Of a DNA stretch of 64,000 nt, positions 15,092 through 23,919 are shown piece after piece. The DNA comes from Planococcaceae bacterium Storch 2/2-2 (lineage in GTDB: Bacteria; Bacillota; Bacilli; Bacillales_A; Planococcaceae): assembly GCA_009740415.1 (NCBI GenBank), contig WOYE01000009.1, forward strand, positions 1,178,001 to 1,242,000. Direction: 5' to 3'. Under the pieces are notes generated by a model. That model saw only the letters and a list, made by a program, of their open reading frames with translations. It was not told the DNA's origin and ran no database searches. The translations under genes and the position numbers were made by a program. The stretch's first letter is position 1. Each line of letters starts with the position of its first letter.

Positions 15092-16333
15092 TCATCGGTC
15101 CGACGGCAACGGACAACGTAAAACGCTCAGCTCTTCCGAAGAGTATCCGTTATGCGACCAAAGCCGCGTCGTTTGAAAAACGTTCGAAACGAGCGTGAAG
15201 TACCGTTTCATCTGTTTCGAACAGTCGAACGATAACATAGCGAGCCAATCTTGTACCGCTTCAAACTCCGTACGACCGCCCCACCTCACGTCTCGGACGA
15301 ACGACCAAATGAGCGTCAATGCTTCTTCTTCTGTCAATCGGAAATCGTCGAGCAACGCTCGTTTCAACGCGAGCACTTCTGCCGTTTCCTCTTCGTAATC
15401 GACCGATGCGTAACGAATCCACTCATCGTACGTCGGAATGTATGACGGTTTCCCGTATTTTTCTTCCACGAGCCAATTCACTTCTTCACGTGTCATTTGA
15501 CGAATTTGTTCGTGCATAATGTGCGGTGGGTAGACGGTCGTCAACTGGCGTTGTAACATCGCATCGTACATCCCGCTATCGAACACTTCTGCTGCTTCAT
15601 CTTCTGTTAACACCGGTCCGTAATGTTCCGTAAAAGCATCGACGAGTTGCGTAAGCGACGCAATGCCGTACAGTTGAGCACACGCGATCGCATAACGGAC
15701 GATTTCTTCACGGTCAATGACCGCTGGAATTTCATGTTCCGGGCGTTGCCAACGGGACGACGTACTCGGCTCGTCTTCTGTCACTTGTATACTTTCAAGC
15801 GCTTCATTCACTCGTTCCGGGTGGTACATCCGAAATCCGTTCAACTGTCCCCATATTTTATATTCTCCATGCCTCGGATCATCCGGATTATGAATGCTCG
15901 TTAAAAACTGTTCGAACGTTTCAGGTCCTTTCATCTGTTCAGGTGGCGCATCATTGGCACCGCCGAGTAAAGAAGGATGACCGTACGGATAATCGTCCAC
16001 CCGTTCTTCGCATTGCACATCGAACACCCAGCCGTCATATTCATACGTCACAGAACATTCCTGCTCAAAAATCGAAGAGAGAAGTACTTTCGTTGAAAAT
16101 TCAATCGAACGAGTTAACGTCGCATCTTCTTTCGACTGCTCGATCACGTACGCATCGTTCGTCACGTACAATTGTTCAGTCGCAAATACATAATGGCCTT
16201 TTTGATTGAAACTCGTTGCCCGTTGGATCGTCTCGTGCAACTCGTGAAACGTTGCGACAGAAGGGATGATGAATCGACGCCATACATTCAACGCCGTCTG
16301 CCGCAATTTCAACTTAAACACATACGCCTGCAT
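15092..16333 (-). CDS. plasmid pRiA4b ORF-3-like protein with an additional C-terminal domain
   Basis: A 413-residue cytosolic protein. Residues about 1-190 form a pRiA4b ORF-3 (IS1096 TnpR-like) domain: VFKLKLRQTALNVWRRFIIPS at the start, FHELHETIQRATSFNQKGHYVF, and the late EYKIWGQLNGFRMYHPERVNE. The family was named from a plasmid ORF and an IS passenger gene, but many members are stable chromosomal genes without known function. The acidic helical second half (about 215-413) is not recognised. No transposase, terminal repeats or target duplications are visible, so this is not called a mobile element. Confidence 0.75.
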   Translation of the reverse strand: MQAYVFKLKLRQTALNVWRRFIIPSVATFHELHETIQRATSFNQKGHYVFATEQLYVTNDAYVIEQSKEDATLTRSIEFSTKVLLSSIFEQECSVTYEYDGWVFDVQCEERVDDYPYGHPSLLGGANDAPPEQMKGPETFEQFLTSIHNPDDPRHGEYKIWGQLNGFRMYHPERVNEALESIQVTEDEPSTSSRWQRPEHEIPAVIDREEIVRYAIACAQLYGIASLTQLVDAFTEHYGPVLTEDEAAEVFDSGMYDAMLQRQLTTVYPPHIMHEQIRQMTREEVNWLVEEKYGKPSYIPTYDEWIRYASVDYEEETAEVLALKRALLDDFRLTEEEALTLIWSFVRDVRWGGRTEFEAVQDWLAMLSFDCSKQMKRYFTLVSNVFQTTRLWSHNGYSSEELSVLRCPLPSDR

Positions 16334-16381
16334 AATATCGCCTTCTTTTCGTCTCTATTTCTTCTAGTATACCGTCTTTTC

Positions 16382-16447
16382 AAAAAAATCGCATTCGTTC
16401 GACTTCAAGGAACGAATGCGAAAAAACGCACCGCTCGATGCGGTGCG
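16382..16447 (-). terminator. two tandem terminators behind hsp20
   Basis: Read on the minus strand: a first hairpin CGCACCGCATCGAGCGGTGCG (16427-16447) followed by T6, then a second hairpin of 11 base pairs (CGCATTCGTTC / GAACGAATGCG, 16390-16420) followed by ATTTTTTT. Confidence 0.85.
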
Positions 16448-16453
16448 TATCCG

Positions 16454-16897
16454 TTATTCAATTTCGATTCGTTTCGTACCGTCGATCCCGTCTCGTTTCG
16501 GAAGCGTAATCGTCAGTAAACCGTCTTTCAACTTCGCTCGTACGTTTTCCTCATCGATCGCTCCGACATACAAACGGCGCATCAACTGACCGCTTTGACG
16601 CTCCCTGCGAATGATCCGTCCTTCTTTTTCTTCTTCCGACGTCGTCTCTTTTTGAGCACGAATTGTGACGTAATCGTTCGCTACATCGATATCGATTTCA
16701 TCTTTTTCAAAGCCGGGTAGTTCAGCCGTCACTTCATACTGTCCGTCCTCTTCCGCCACGTCCAGCTTGAATGAATGGCTTCGCTCTCCAAATGAAGAGC
16801 CCACTTCTTCATTCATCATCGTCTCAAATGTGTGCGCCATCCGTTCAAACAAGTCCATTTCGTTCACTGTTCTACGACTTGGTCTCCATTCAAACAT
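16454..16897 (-). CDS. small heat shock protein, Hsp20 / alpha-crystallin family
   Basis: ATP-independent holdase chaperone of 147 residues that binds unfolding proteins. The alpha-crystallin domain spans about 45-140: FKLDVAEEDGQYEVTAELPGF, then DEIDIDVANDYVTIRAQ, and the late hydrophobic strand LKDGLLTITLPKRD. The C-terminal KRIEIE supplies the I-x-I motif that docks on neighbouring subunits. The start at 16897 follows AAAAGGAGAG. It is a stand-alone gene with tandem terminators. No CIRCE element is visible in the 214 bases upstream. Confidence 0.95.
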   Translation of the reverse strand: MFEWRPSRRTVNEMDLFERMAHTFETMMNEEVGSSFGERSHSFKLDVAEEDGQYEVTAELPGFEKDEIDIDVANDYVTIRAQKETTSEEEKEGRIIRRERQSGQLMRRLYVGAIDEENVRAKLKDGLLTITLPKRDGIDGTKRIEIE

Positions 16898-17069
16898 CGT
16901 TGCATCTCTCCTTTTAAAATGATGGTGAAATGAGTAGGGGACATTCCCCTCTATTCATTCGTTACCCCCTTTCGAACCTGTTCAAACATCACGGATGAAC
17001 ACGATCGTTCGGAGCGTAAACTAACACGCCTGCACGTTTCATCTTTTCATCGCCCACCGTCGACCGAAC

Positions 17070-17105
17070 GAAAAAACCCGCCATCCTTCAAAGGATCGAC
17101 GGGTC
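17070..17105 (-). terminator. intrinsic terminator of the cyclic-diphosphoglycerate-synthetase-like gene
   Basis: Minus strand: ACCCG-C-ATCC / GGAT-GCGGGT stem with loop TTTGAA and a following T6, immediately after the stop codon. Confidence 0.75.
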
Positions 17106-17111
17106 AGTGAC

Positions 17112-18455
17112 TCATTTCGTTAATTTGTGTTCTTTGACGAAGTCCGCTAAAACGTCTTCTAAATCTGGTTTCGTCACTTCTTTTAAATCGTAGTAGACAC
17201 GTGTTGTCGGTTTTTGAATGTCGATGATTCGGTTGAGATCCATCGGCGTTCCGATAATGACCGCATCGCAATCCGATGCGTTAATTGTCGCTTCTAAGTC
17301 TTTCAATTGTTGTGCGCCGTATCCCATCGCTGGTAACACACGCTCTAAATGTGAATATTTTTCAAACGTATCGACGAGTGAACCGACTGCGAATGGACGT
17401 GGATCGATCACTTCTGCTGCGCCGAGACGTTCCGCTGCAACCGTTCCTGCTCCGATCGTCATTTCACCGTGTGTTAACGTTGGACCGTCTTCTACGACGA
17501 GTACACGTTTACCTTCGATAATTTCCGGTTGGTCGACTGTAATCGTTGACTCTGCTTTAATAATTAAGCTTTCCGGGTTTACTTTTTTAATGTTCGCTTC
17601 TACTTGTGCAATATCTTCTTCGTTCGCACTATCGATTTTGTTAATGATCGAAACGTCCGCTGTACGTAAACTCACTTCACCTGGGTAGTACGTTAACTCG
17701 TGACCGACACGGTGTGGGTCGAGTACTGTAATCGCAAGGTCTGTTTCGTAAAATGAGAAGTCGTTGTTTCCGCCGTCCCAAAGGATGACGTCACAGCCGT
17801 CTGGATCGTTTTCCGCTGCTTCTAAAATCGCACCGTAGTCTACACCTGCGTAAATGATGTTTCCACGGACGACGTGCGGCTCATACTCTTCCATTTCTTC
17901 AATCGTACAGTCGTGTTTTTTCAAATCGTCCACTGTCGCGAAACGTTGTACTTTTTGTGCAACGAGGTCGCCGTATGGCATCGGGTGACGAATCGCAACG
18001 ACTTTTAAATCGTGCTCAAGCAATGTTTCGATTACTTTACGTGACGTTTGGCTCTTTCCTGTACCTGTACGTGTCGCACAGACTGAAATGACCGGTTTGT
18101 TACTTTTAATTTGTGTGTCACCGAGTCCGAGAAGCTTGAAGTTCGCACCTGCCGCGTTCACCATCGCACCGAGGTTCATCAAGTCTACGTAATGGACGTC
18201 GCTATAAGCGAATACACATTCATCGACGTCATATTTTTTAATGAGATCTTCGAGCTCATCTTGTGCGTAAATCGGAATGCCTTCTGGATACAGTTCCCCT
18301 GCGAGTTCTGCCGGATATTTACGTCCATCGATGTCTGGAATTTGTGCGGCTGTAAAAGCAACAACTTCGTATAAGTCGTTGTCTCTAAAGTACGTATTAA
18401 AGTTGTGGAAGTCTCTTCCTGCTGCTCCGATAATAATTGCTTTTGTTTTCGTCAT
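17112..18455 (-). CDS. cyclic 2,3-diphosphoglycerate synthetase-like P-loop protein
   Basis: A 447-residue protein matching the family of archaeal cyclic 2,3-diphosphoglycerate synthetase (CpgS), which closes 2,3-diphosphoglycerate into a cyclic thermoprotectant at the cost of ATP. An N-terminal Rossmann-like part starts KAIIIGAAGRDFHNFNTYFRDN, and the P-loop ATRTGTGKS lies at about 127-135. Further blocks are VAIRHPMPYGDL, LWDGGNNDFSFY and EDGPTLTHGEMTIGAG. Full length is preserved. The bacterial role is not established; some relatives are annotated only as GTPases. It has its own strong promoter and terminator, so it is monocistronic and probably well expressed. Confidence 0.8.
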   Translation of the reverse strand: MTKTKAIIIGAAGRDFHNFNTYFRDNDLYEVVAFTAAQIPDIDGRKYPAELAGELYPEGIPIYAQDELEDLIKKYDVDECVFAYSDVHYVDLMNLGAMVNAAGANFKLLGLGDTQIKSNKPVISVCATRTGTGKSQTSRKVIETLLEHDLKVVAIRHPMPYGDLVAQKVQRFATVDDLKKHDCTIEEMEEYEPHVVRGNIIYAGVDYGAILEAAENDPDGCDVILWDGGNNDFSFYETDLAITVLDPHRVGHELTYYPGEVSLRTADVSIINKIDSANEEDIAQVEANIKKVNPESLIIKAESTITVDQPEIIEGKRVLVVEDGPTLTHGEMTIGAGTVAAERLGAAEVIDPRPFAVGSLVDTFEKYSHLERVLPAMGYGAQQLKDLEATINASDCDAVIIGTPMDLNRIIDIQKPTTRVYYDLKEVTKPDLEDVLADFVKEHKLTK

Positions 18456-18488
18456 TTGTCATCTCTCCCGTAATTCATCTTAGTCATA

Positions 18489-18517
18489 ACTATACACCTT
18501 AATGAATATAAATACAA
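18489..18517 (-). promoter_or_regulatory. sigma-A promoter of the CpgS-like gene
   Basis: Minus strand TTGTAT, 17 bases, TATAGT with a TG just before the -10 box (extended -10), about 34 bases before the start codon. Confidence 0.7.
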
Positions 18518-18630
18518 CTGTTTTATTCACTTTTTTAAAAAGTTTTTTATTTCTTACTGAAACGTTGATAAATCAGTCGTTCCGTACGTTTTAAAATTTA
18601 AAAACAACGTGAATTTTGGCTGTTTAACCG

Positions 18631-19539
18631 CTATTTTTTCTCTTCTATTCCTTCTTTTTTCTCATTTTTATACATTGTTCGTTCACGAACGTCTTCGATC
18701 GTTTGAATGAACTTTTTCAAAGCAGGTGTGACGTAGTCCTCTTTTCGATAAATGAACACCGTCGAAATTTGACTGTACGCTTCTGGAATTTCTGTCGCGT
18801 ACAAACTCCCTTTTTCAATATACTCCGTTACCGCTTCGTACGGCAAATAAGCGACACCGAGACCTGATATGACCGAGATGAGCGTCGTTTCTAACGTGCC
18901 GAGTTCCATCGCACGTTTCGGCTTACGTCCCGTCGCTTCTAAATAATCGTTTAACTTTTCTCGATACATACACCCTTCACTAAATCGTAAAATCGGTTGT
19001 TCCAATACGTCTTCAACCGTCGCATTCGGCGCATTCGATAATAAAACGAGTCGCTCATCGAAGACAGGCACTTCTTGTAACTTCGGATCATTCGTCATAC
19101 TACCTTTCGTAACGAAGGCGCCATCTAGTTCAAAATTTAATACTTTGTCGCGCAGCTCAGACGTCACACCAGTCGACAACGTCACATCGACTGAATCGTA
19201 CGCTTTAATGTAAGCTGACAAAATCGTCGGCAAACCGATGACCGTTTCGACCGAGGCGATATCGAGCGTACCGGTTACCCGTTTCGTATCCGAAGCGAGC
19301 ATTTTCATTTGATCGGTGAGCGATATAATTTTTTGAGCGTACGGGAGAAGTTCTTTCCCTTCATTCGTTAACGTCACCCCTTTTTGATGGCGATAAAACA
19401 ACGTAACGTGCAAATCATGTTCGAGCTTTTTAATACGGGACGTCACATTCGACTGGGAATAATTCATCGCGGTCGCTGCTTGATTAATACTACCCGACCG
19501 TGCAACTTCTTGAAAAATGATTAAATCTTGGACATTCAT
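18631..19539 (-). CDS. LysR-family transcriptional regulator
   Basis: A 302-residue LysR-type regulator. The N-terminal winged helix-turn-helix covers about 1-60 (IFQEVARSGSINQAATAMNYSQSNVTSRIKKLEHDL), and the effector-binding domain of periplasmic-binding-protein fold covers about 90-290. It is divergent from an EamA-family exporter gene (19656), the common pattern in which the regulator controls both itself and the exporter. The start follows AGGAGG. The C-terminus is Lys/Glu-rich. The ligand is unknown. Confidence 0.93.
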   Translation of the reverse strand: MNVQDLIIFQEVARSGSINQAATAMNYSQSNVTSRIKKLEHDLHVTLFYRHQKGVTLTNEGKELLPYAQKIISLTDQMKMLASDTKRVTGTLDIASVETVIGLPTILSAYIKAYDSVDVTLSTGVTSELRDKVLNFELDGAFVTKGSMTNDPKLQEVPVFDERLVLLSNAPNATVEDVLEQPILRFSEGCMYREKLNDYLEATGRKPKRAMELGTLETTLISVISGLGVAYLPYEAVTEYIEKGSLYATEIPEAYSQISTVFIYRKEDYVTPALKKFIQTIEDVRERTMYKNEKKEGIEEKK

Positions 19540-19549
19540 TCGACCCCTC

Positions 19550-19601
19550 CTATCACTTTTACTGATAATGACTATCTATATTAACCATTTTACATGATAG
19601 G
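19550..19601. promoter_or_regulatory. candidate LysR operator in the divergent intergenic region
   Basis: CCTATCA at 19551 and TGATAGG near 19600 form a spaced inverted repeat. The region also holds a TGATAATGACTATCT stretch with the T-N11-A pattern of LysR sites. No binding data; tentative. Confidence 0.35.
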
Positions 19602-19655
19602 TGTTCCATAGTTAAATGAAAGCATACGATAAAAACAATTCAGGAGGGTTTCGCT

Positions 19656-20657
19656 GTGAAAAACAAAATTTGGCTCGGTGCATTGCTCGCTCTACTTGCG
19701 AGCGCGTCATGGGGTGCGATGTTTCCAGTAGCCGACGCAGCTTTCCAATACATTCATCCGTTTTACTTTACGATTGTTCGATACGTACCAGTCGCGATCA
19801 TTTTACTCGTCGCGCTGTACTTCATCGAAGGGAAAGAAGCGTTACGTTCGGATGGGCAACTCGGTTCGCTTTGGTTTTTCGGAACGATGGGCTTCACCGT
19901 TTACAACTTACTCATTTTTTACGGACAAGATTTACTCGGCGATTCGGGCGTTTTACTCGCTTCGGTGATGGAAGCACTCGCTCCGATCATTTCAGTCGTC
20001 ATTTTATGGATCGTGTATAAAAATCGTCCGCATACGTTCACGATTGGAACCGTCATCGTCGCATTCATCGGTGTCTTGTTCGTCGTCACGAACGGTAACT
20101 TTAGTGCGTTGTTCGGTCCGGGACGATTCATTCCACTCGTCATTTTATTCATCGCTGCTGCAGGATGGGCCGTTTATACGATGGGTGGCGCAGCTTTCAA
20201 AGGGTGGTCGGTTTTACGTTACTCTGCTCTTACCGTTTCGTACGGTATTTTAACCGCTACGATCGTCACGGTGATCGGTTCGGTGATCGGATGGATCGAC
20301 GTTCCGACACTCGCGAATTTGTATACGATTCGTTACCATATGTTGTTCATGATTTTACTTCCTGGCTTGTTCGCTCTTCTCTTTTGGAACCAAGCCGTCG
20401 TCATTTTAAAACCGATCAATGCGATTTTATTCATTAACTTCGCACCGGTGACGACGATCATCATCCGTCTGTTCCAAGGCCACGTCATTTCATTTTACGA
20501 ATGGCTCGGAGTCGGTCTCGTCACAGGGATGATCATTTTAAACAACTTGTATCAACGTTGGCTCGCATCGCAACAACGAAAAAAAGAAGATGCGATGGTC
20601 GCTTATTGCGAAACATCTCGTACACAAAAAGAAGAATGCGTCTCTCCTTCTTCATAA
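19656..20657 (+). CDS. EamA-family (DMT superfamily) exporter
   Basis: A 333-residue integral membrane protein with ten predicted helices formed by two EamA repeats (about 8-145 and 160-300). The first helix carries LALLASASWGAMFPVADAAF, typical of the drug/metabolite transporter superfamily. It starts at GTG 19656 after GGAGGG. It is divergent from a LysR-type gene that probably regulates it. Substrates in this family are often amino acids or their analogues; nothing in the sequence decides. The hydrophilic tail holds two Cys. Confidence 0.9.
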   Translation: MKNKIWLGALLALLASASWGAMFPVADAAFQYIHPFYFTIVRYVPVAIILLVALYFIEGKEALRSDGQLGSLWFFGTMGFTVYNLLIFYGQDLLGDSGVLLASVMEALAPIISVVILWIVYKNRPHTFTIGTVIVAFIGVLFVVTNGNFSALFGPGRFIPLVILFIAAAGWAVYTMGGAAFKGWSVLRYSALTVSYGILTATIVTVIGSVIGWIDVPTLANLYTIRYHMLFMILLPGLFALLFWNQAVVILKPINAILFINFAPVTTIIIRLFQGHVISFYEWLGVGLVTGMIILNNLYQRWLASQQRKKEDAMVAYCETSRTQKEECVSPSS

Positions 20658-20696
20658 AAAAACGACACGTCTCCGAATAGGACGTGTCGTTTTTCT
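20658..20696 (+). terminator. intrinsic terminator of the EamA gene
   Basis: AAACGACACGTC / GACGTGTCGTTT hairpin with a 9-base loop and a T-tract, starting at the stop codon. Confidence 0.85.
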
Positions 20697-20713
20697 ATCG
20701 ATCGTTGCGAACG

Positions 20714-20763
20714 ACAAAAATCGGACAATCCTTCCATTCATTCGAAGGATTGTCCGATTTTCA
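20714..20763 (-). terminator. intrinsic terminator behind tRNA-Arg
   Basis: A perfect hairpin with an 18-base stem (AAAATCGGACAATCCTTC and complement) around a 9-base loop. It lies 32 bases beyond the 3' end of the minus-strand tRNA, flanked by A/T tracts. Confidence 0.75.
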
Positions 20764-20794
20764 CATTGTACCACGATGCACATTTCGTGCAAAA

Positions 20795-20868
20795 CGTCCC
20801 CAGCAGGAGTCGAACCTGCGACCTACGGCTTAGAAGGCCGTTGCTCTATCCAGCTGAGCTATGAGGAC
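20795..20868 (-). tRNA. tRNA-Arg (anticodon TCT)
   Basis: Minus strand folds as a complete cloverleaf: acceptor GTCCTCA / TGGGGAC with one G-T pair, D-arm AGCTCAGCTGGATAGAGC, anticodon loop CTTCTAA (TCT, reading AGA/AGG), and T-arm GCAGGTTCGACTCCTGC. The CCA end is not encoded. The gene lies between the EamA gene terminator and the phosphodiesterase gene and has its own downstream hairpin. Confidence 0.95.
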
Positions 20869-20927
20869 ATCGTAGAAAACGTTGCTCACCACGTGGTGAA
20901 ACAACATTTTCTATTATAAAGAACGGT

Positions 20928-21431
20928 TTACTCGTTGTCAATCATTTTTTCAAAGGAAACGGATGTCACGCGTTGTCCATCCGGCGTATACCACGTAACA
21001 TGAATCGATGAACCGTTACGTTCAAGTGTCGCATACGTCGGTTCGTTACTACCTCTCGGTCGTGTATAACTTCCGGGGTTGACGAATAATGTCCGTTCGA
21101 TCCGTTCCGCACCTCGCATATGCGTATGACCGAAGCAGACGAGACGACTTCCTCGTTCTTCTGCGCCGTACGATAGACGAAGGAGCGACGTGTACACATC
21201 ATGTTCATGACCGTGAACGATCCACCACGGGATCGTCTCCCATTCCCCTTCTTCGGAACGTTCATACCGACGGTCATTGTTTCCACAGACGACGGTGACA
21301 CCGTCCCAAATCGGATCGTTCGGTGACAGTTCACTATCTCCACAATGCCAAATGTGCTCAGGTGCGTGACGGCGAACGATCGTCTCTTTCCACGTTCGAT
21401 CACCGTGCGTATCGCTAATGACGACGATCAT
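20928..21431 (-). CDS. metallophosphoesterase, YfcE/MJ0936 type
   Basis: A small calcineurin-like phosphodiesterase of 167 residues that hydrolyses phosphodiester substrates with two metal ions. All metal motifs are visible: SDTHGD (D-x-H), WHCGDSE (GD), VCGNNDR (GNxD), WIVHGHEHD (GH) and CFGHTHMRG (GHTH). The physiological substrate is not known. The ATG at 21431 overlaps the stop of rdgB in the ATGA form, indicating coupling; an upstream in-frame GTG at 21443 is the alternative. It is the last gene of the murI-rph-rdgB cluster, an order also found in Bacillus (ysnB). Confidence 0.93.
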   Translation of the reverse strand: MIVVISDTHGDRTWKETIVRRHAPEHIWHCGDSELSPNDPIWDGVTVVCGNNDRRYERSEEGEWETIPWWIVHGHEHDVYTSLLRLSYGAEERGSRLVCFGHTHMRGAERIERTLFVNPGSYTRPRGSNEPTYATLERNGSSIHVTWYTPDGQRVTSVSFEKMIDNE

Positions 21432-22021
21432 CGAGCGTTCCACGCTTCAGCGAGTTGACGGATCGCTGCACCTCGATGCGAAATGGCACCTTTTTCTTCA
21501 AGCGTTAACTCCGCCATGGAACGATCGAGTGACGGAACGAAAAAGATCGGATCGTAGCCGAATCCGTTCGTGCCACGTCGTTCTTCCAAAATACGACCTT
21601 CGCACGTTCCTACGTAAAATGTCGTCCGTTCCGGTTCGTTCGGATAAGCTACTGCAAGTGTCGCGACGAAGCGCGCCGTCCGTTCCTCTTCAGGAACCCC
21701 TTGCAACCGCTCGAGCACGAGGTCGATGTTCGCCTCATCATCTTTCGCTTCGCCTGCGTAGCGAGCCGAATAGACACCTGGCTCACCGTTTAGCGCATCG
21801 ATGACGAGACCTGAGTCATCTGCGATGACAATCGTTCCATAATGATTCGCTGTCGCTTCTGCTTTCAAACGCGCATTCGCTTCGAACGTCGTCCCCGTCT
21901 CTTCAACGTCAAACGGTTCATCCATATCTGCTAACGTGAGCACGTCGATTCCGAGCGGAGCGAGCAACGCTTCAAAGTCTTTCTTTTTTCCTTTATTGTT
22001 CGTCGCGATGAGTACTTGCAT
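21428..22021 (-). CDS. rdgB: XTP/dITP diphosphatase (RdgB/HAM1 family)
   Basis: House-cleaning pyrophosphatase that removes inosine and xanthosine triphosphates from the nucleotide pool. The 197 residues include the family opening [17 protein letters not shown], the catalytic [24 protein letters not shown] and the C-terminal [12 protein letters not shown] and ISHRGAA blocks. The ATG at 22021 matches the family start and has GAGG just upstream; the longer GTG version adds three residues. It overlaps rph by 29 bases and the phosphodiesterase start by 4. Confidence 0.96.
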   Translation of the reverse strand: MQVLIATNNKGKKKDFEALLAPLGIDVLTLADMDEPFDVEETGTTFEANARLKAEATANHYGTIVIADDSGLVIDALNGEPGVYSARYAGEAKDDEANIDLVLERLQGVPEEERTARFVATLAVAYPNEPERTTFYVGTCEGRILEERRGTNGFGYDPIFFVPSLDRSMAELTLEEKGAISHRGAAIRQLAEAWNAR

Positions 22022-22772
22022 CGTCCTCACTTCCTCTTCCTACGAGTTGTGCTTCATCACCGAGCACTTCTTTTTGAATGTCGATCAATTGAGCGATGCC
22101 TTCTTCCGCTAAATCGAGTAAACCATTCATTTCGTCGCGTGTAAATGTCGCTTCTTCACCCGTTCCTTGCAATTCAACGAATTCTCCAGCGCCTGTCATA
22201 ATGACGTTCATATCGACGGCTGCCTCTGAATCTTCGACGTAATCGAGGTCGAGAACGAGTTCACCGGTCGGTAATTTCCCGACGCTCGTCGCTGCTAAAA
22301 AGTCCGTAATCGGAAACGCCTCGAACGGATGCTCTTCATTCATTTTGGAAAGTGCGATGACGAGTGCGACGAATGCACCTGTAATCGATGCCGTCCGCGT
22401 ACCACCGTCCGCTTGAATGACGTCGCAGTCGACCCAAATCGTACGTTCGCCGAGCGCTTCTAAATTGACGACTGAGCGCAATGCGCGACCGATCAACCGT
22501 TGAATTTCCATCGTACGCCCGCCAATTTTACCTCGCGATGCTTCCCGTTGCGTACGCGTGCCTGTTGCGCGTGGCAACATCGAATATTCAGCCGTGATCC
22601 AGCCTTTTCCACTTCCTCTTAAAAAGTGGGGCACTCTTTTTTCAATGCTCGCATTACAAATCACTTTCGTCTGGCCGACTGTAATGAGAACCGATCCTTC
22701 TGGATGAATGATGTAATCTCGCTCCATCGTTACTTCGCGCAATGTTGCTCTTTCTCGTTGATCATGTCTCAC
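21993..22772 (-). CDS. rph: ribonuclease PH
   Basis: Phosphate-dependent 3'-5' exoribonuclease that trims tRNA 3' ends. The 259-residue protein begins [14 protein letters not shown], aligning with the usual MRHDGR start, so GTG 22772 is preferred; AAAGGA lies 9 bases upstream. Core motifs are [68 protein letters not shown] and [25 protein letters not shown]. The C-terminal tail is longer and more acidic than in Bacillus subtilis. Order murI-rph-rdgB is conserved in Bacillales. Confidence 0.97.
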   Translation of the reverse strand: MRHDQRERATLREVTMERDYIIHPEGSVLITVGQTKVICNASIEKRVPHFLRGSGKGWITAEYSMLPRATGTRTQREASRGKIGGRTMEIQRLIGRALRSVVNLEALGERTIWVDCDVIQADGGTRTASITGAFVALVIALSKMNEEHPFEAFPITDFLAATSVGKLPTGELVLDLDYVEDSEAAVDMNVIMTGAGEFVELQGTGEEATFTRDEMNGLLDLAEEGIAQLIDIQKEVLGDEAQLVGRGSEDDASTHRDEQ

Positions 22773-22815
22773 ATGAATCATTCCTTTCTATTCCATTGAC
22801 TTTCGCCTATTTAAA

Positions 22816-23646
22816 TTATCGTAACGTACGCCCTTTTGAGCGAATGACCGCTTGTAAATTAATATGTTCGACGACGGGACGTTCGATCGGTAACCAGTCT
22901 TCGACAATTTCTTTAAACTCGGAACGTTCGCCTGTCGTATAAAATCGGATCGTCCGTCCACTCTCTTTGTTTTGAATGCCGAATGCACGCAACGTCCGGT
23001 CGACATCTTTCACCGTTTCAACCGCTGAAGAAATAATTTCAACCGACGGTGGGAAATAGTCGCGGATTTGTTTTTCCAATAACGGATAATGCGTACAACC
23101 TAAAATCGCTGTATCAAACGTGTCACTATCGAGAACAGAGAGTGTTTCGGCGACGACTTCTTTCGCTTGAGGCGTGTCGTATTCTCCTGCTTCCACGATC
23201 GGAACAAAATTAGGACAAGCGAGCGCTTGTACTTCTGCTCGGCCGTCACTTCTTCGTAAAATCGCTCGATTGTACGCCTCACTTTTCACCGTGCCTATCG
23301 TTCCGAGGACGACAATTTTTTCATTTTTCGACACTTGTAAAGCAGCACGTGAGCCCGGCTCAATGACACCGATGATCGGAAAATCAAATGCTTCCGAAAC
23401 GATCGGCAATGCAGCTGCTGTAGCGGTGTTGCAAGCGATGACGAGCATTTTAATTCCTAAATGTTGCAATGCTTCTGCTAATTCAACCGTGTATGAAGCT
23501 ACTTCTTCGGGTGACTTCGGTCCGTACGGACATCTCGCATCGTCACCGATATAAATGATCGATTCTTTCGGTAAACGTTCGATCATTTCACGAACGACCG
23601 TTAACCCACCGACTCCTGAATCGATTACGCCGATTGGTGCTTTCAC
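22816..23646 (-). CDS. murI: glutamate racemase
   Basis: Interconverts L- and D-glutamate to supply D-Glu for peptidoglycan. The two catalytic cysteines are present: Cys72 in VIACNTATA and Cys184 in ILGCTHYPLL. The opening IGVIDSGVGGLTVVREM and the IYIGDDARCPYG block are typical. Length (276) is normal. It starts at GTG 23646 after AGAGGGA. It is the first gene of the murI-rph-rdgB-phosphodiesterase operon. Confidence 0.97.
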   Translation of the reverse strand: MKAPIGVIDSGVGGLTVVREMIERLPKESIIYIGDDARCPYGPKSPEEVASYTVELAEALQHLGIKMLVIACNTATAAALPIVSEAFDFPIIGVIEPGSRAALQVSKNEKIVVLGTIGTVKSEAYNRAILRRSDGRAEVQALACPNFVPIVEAGEYDTPQAKEVVAETLSVLDSDTFDTAILGCTHYPLLEKQIRDYFPPSVEIISSAVETVKDVDRTLRAFGIQNKESGRTIRFYTTGERSEFKEIVEDWLPIERPVVEHINLQAVIRSKGRTLR

Positions 23647-23693
23647 ATCAATCCCTCTTCTCTTTCTAATTAATCGCTTATGTATCAGTCCTT

Positions 23694-23722
23694 ATTGTCT
23701 CTTTTTTCGGTGCTTCGTGCAA
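23694..23722 (-). promoter_or_regulatory. candidate sigma-A promoter of the murI operon
   Basis: Minus strand TTGCAC, 17 bases, GACAAT, about 48 bases upstream of the murI start. Both boxes are imperfect. Confidence 0.45.
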
Positions 23723-23871
23723 CTATTTTAGTCAAACGTTCGCACGATTAGAATACGAGGCTATGAGATGCTTCACCTCTCACTTTTCATCCTTTCCGTT
23801 TCATCACGTAAACGAACGTCCCTTTTCTTCAACCGAGCGAAGTCGTACGAAACTACAACGGATGAAAAAGA

Positions 23872-23910
23872 AAAGACACCTCGTTAAACGAATCGTTTAA
23901 CGAGGTGTCG
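23872..23910 (-). terminator. intrinsic terminator of sdhCAB
   Basis: A perfect 15-bp stem (ACACCTCGTTAAACG and complement) with loop ATT, followed on the minus strand by a T/C-rich tract, 10 bases after the sdhB stop. Confidence 0.85.
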
Positions 23911-23919
23911 AAGTTGACA

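Noticed and set aside
15092-16333. Remnant of an insertion element because of the pRiA4b/IS1096 family name
   Set aside because: No transposase, inverted ends or target duplication visible; flanking genes are intact.
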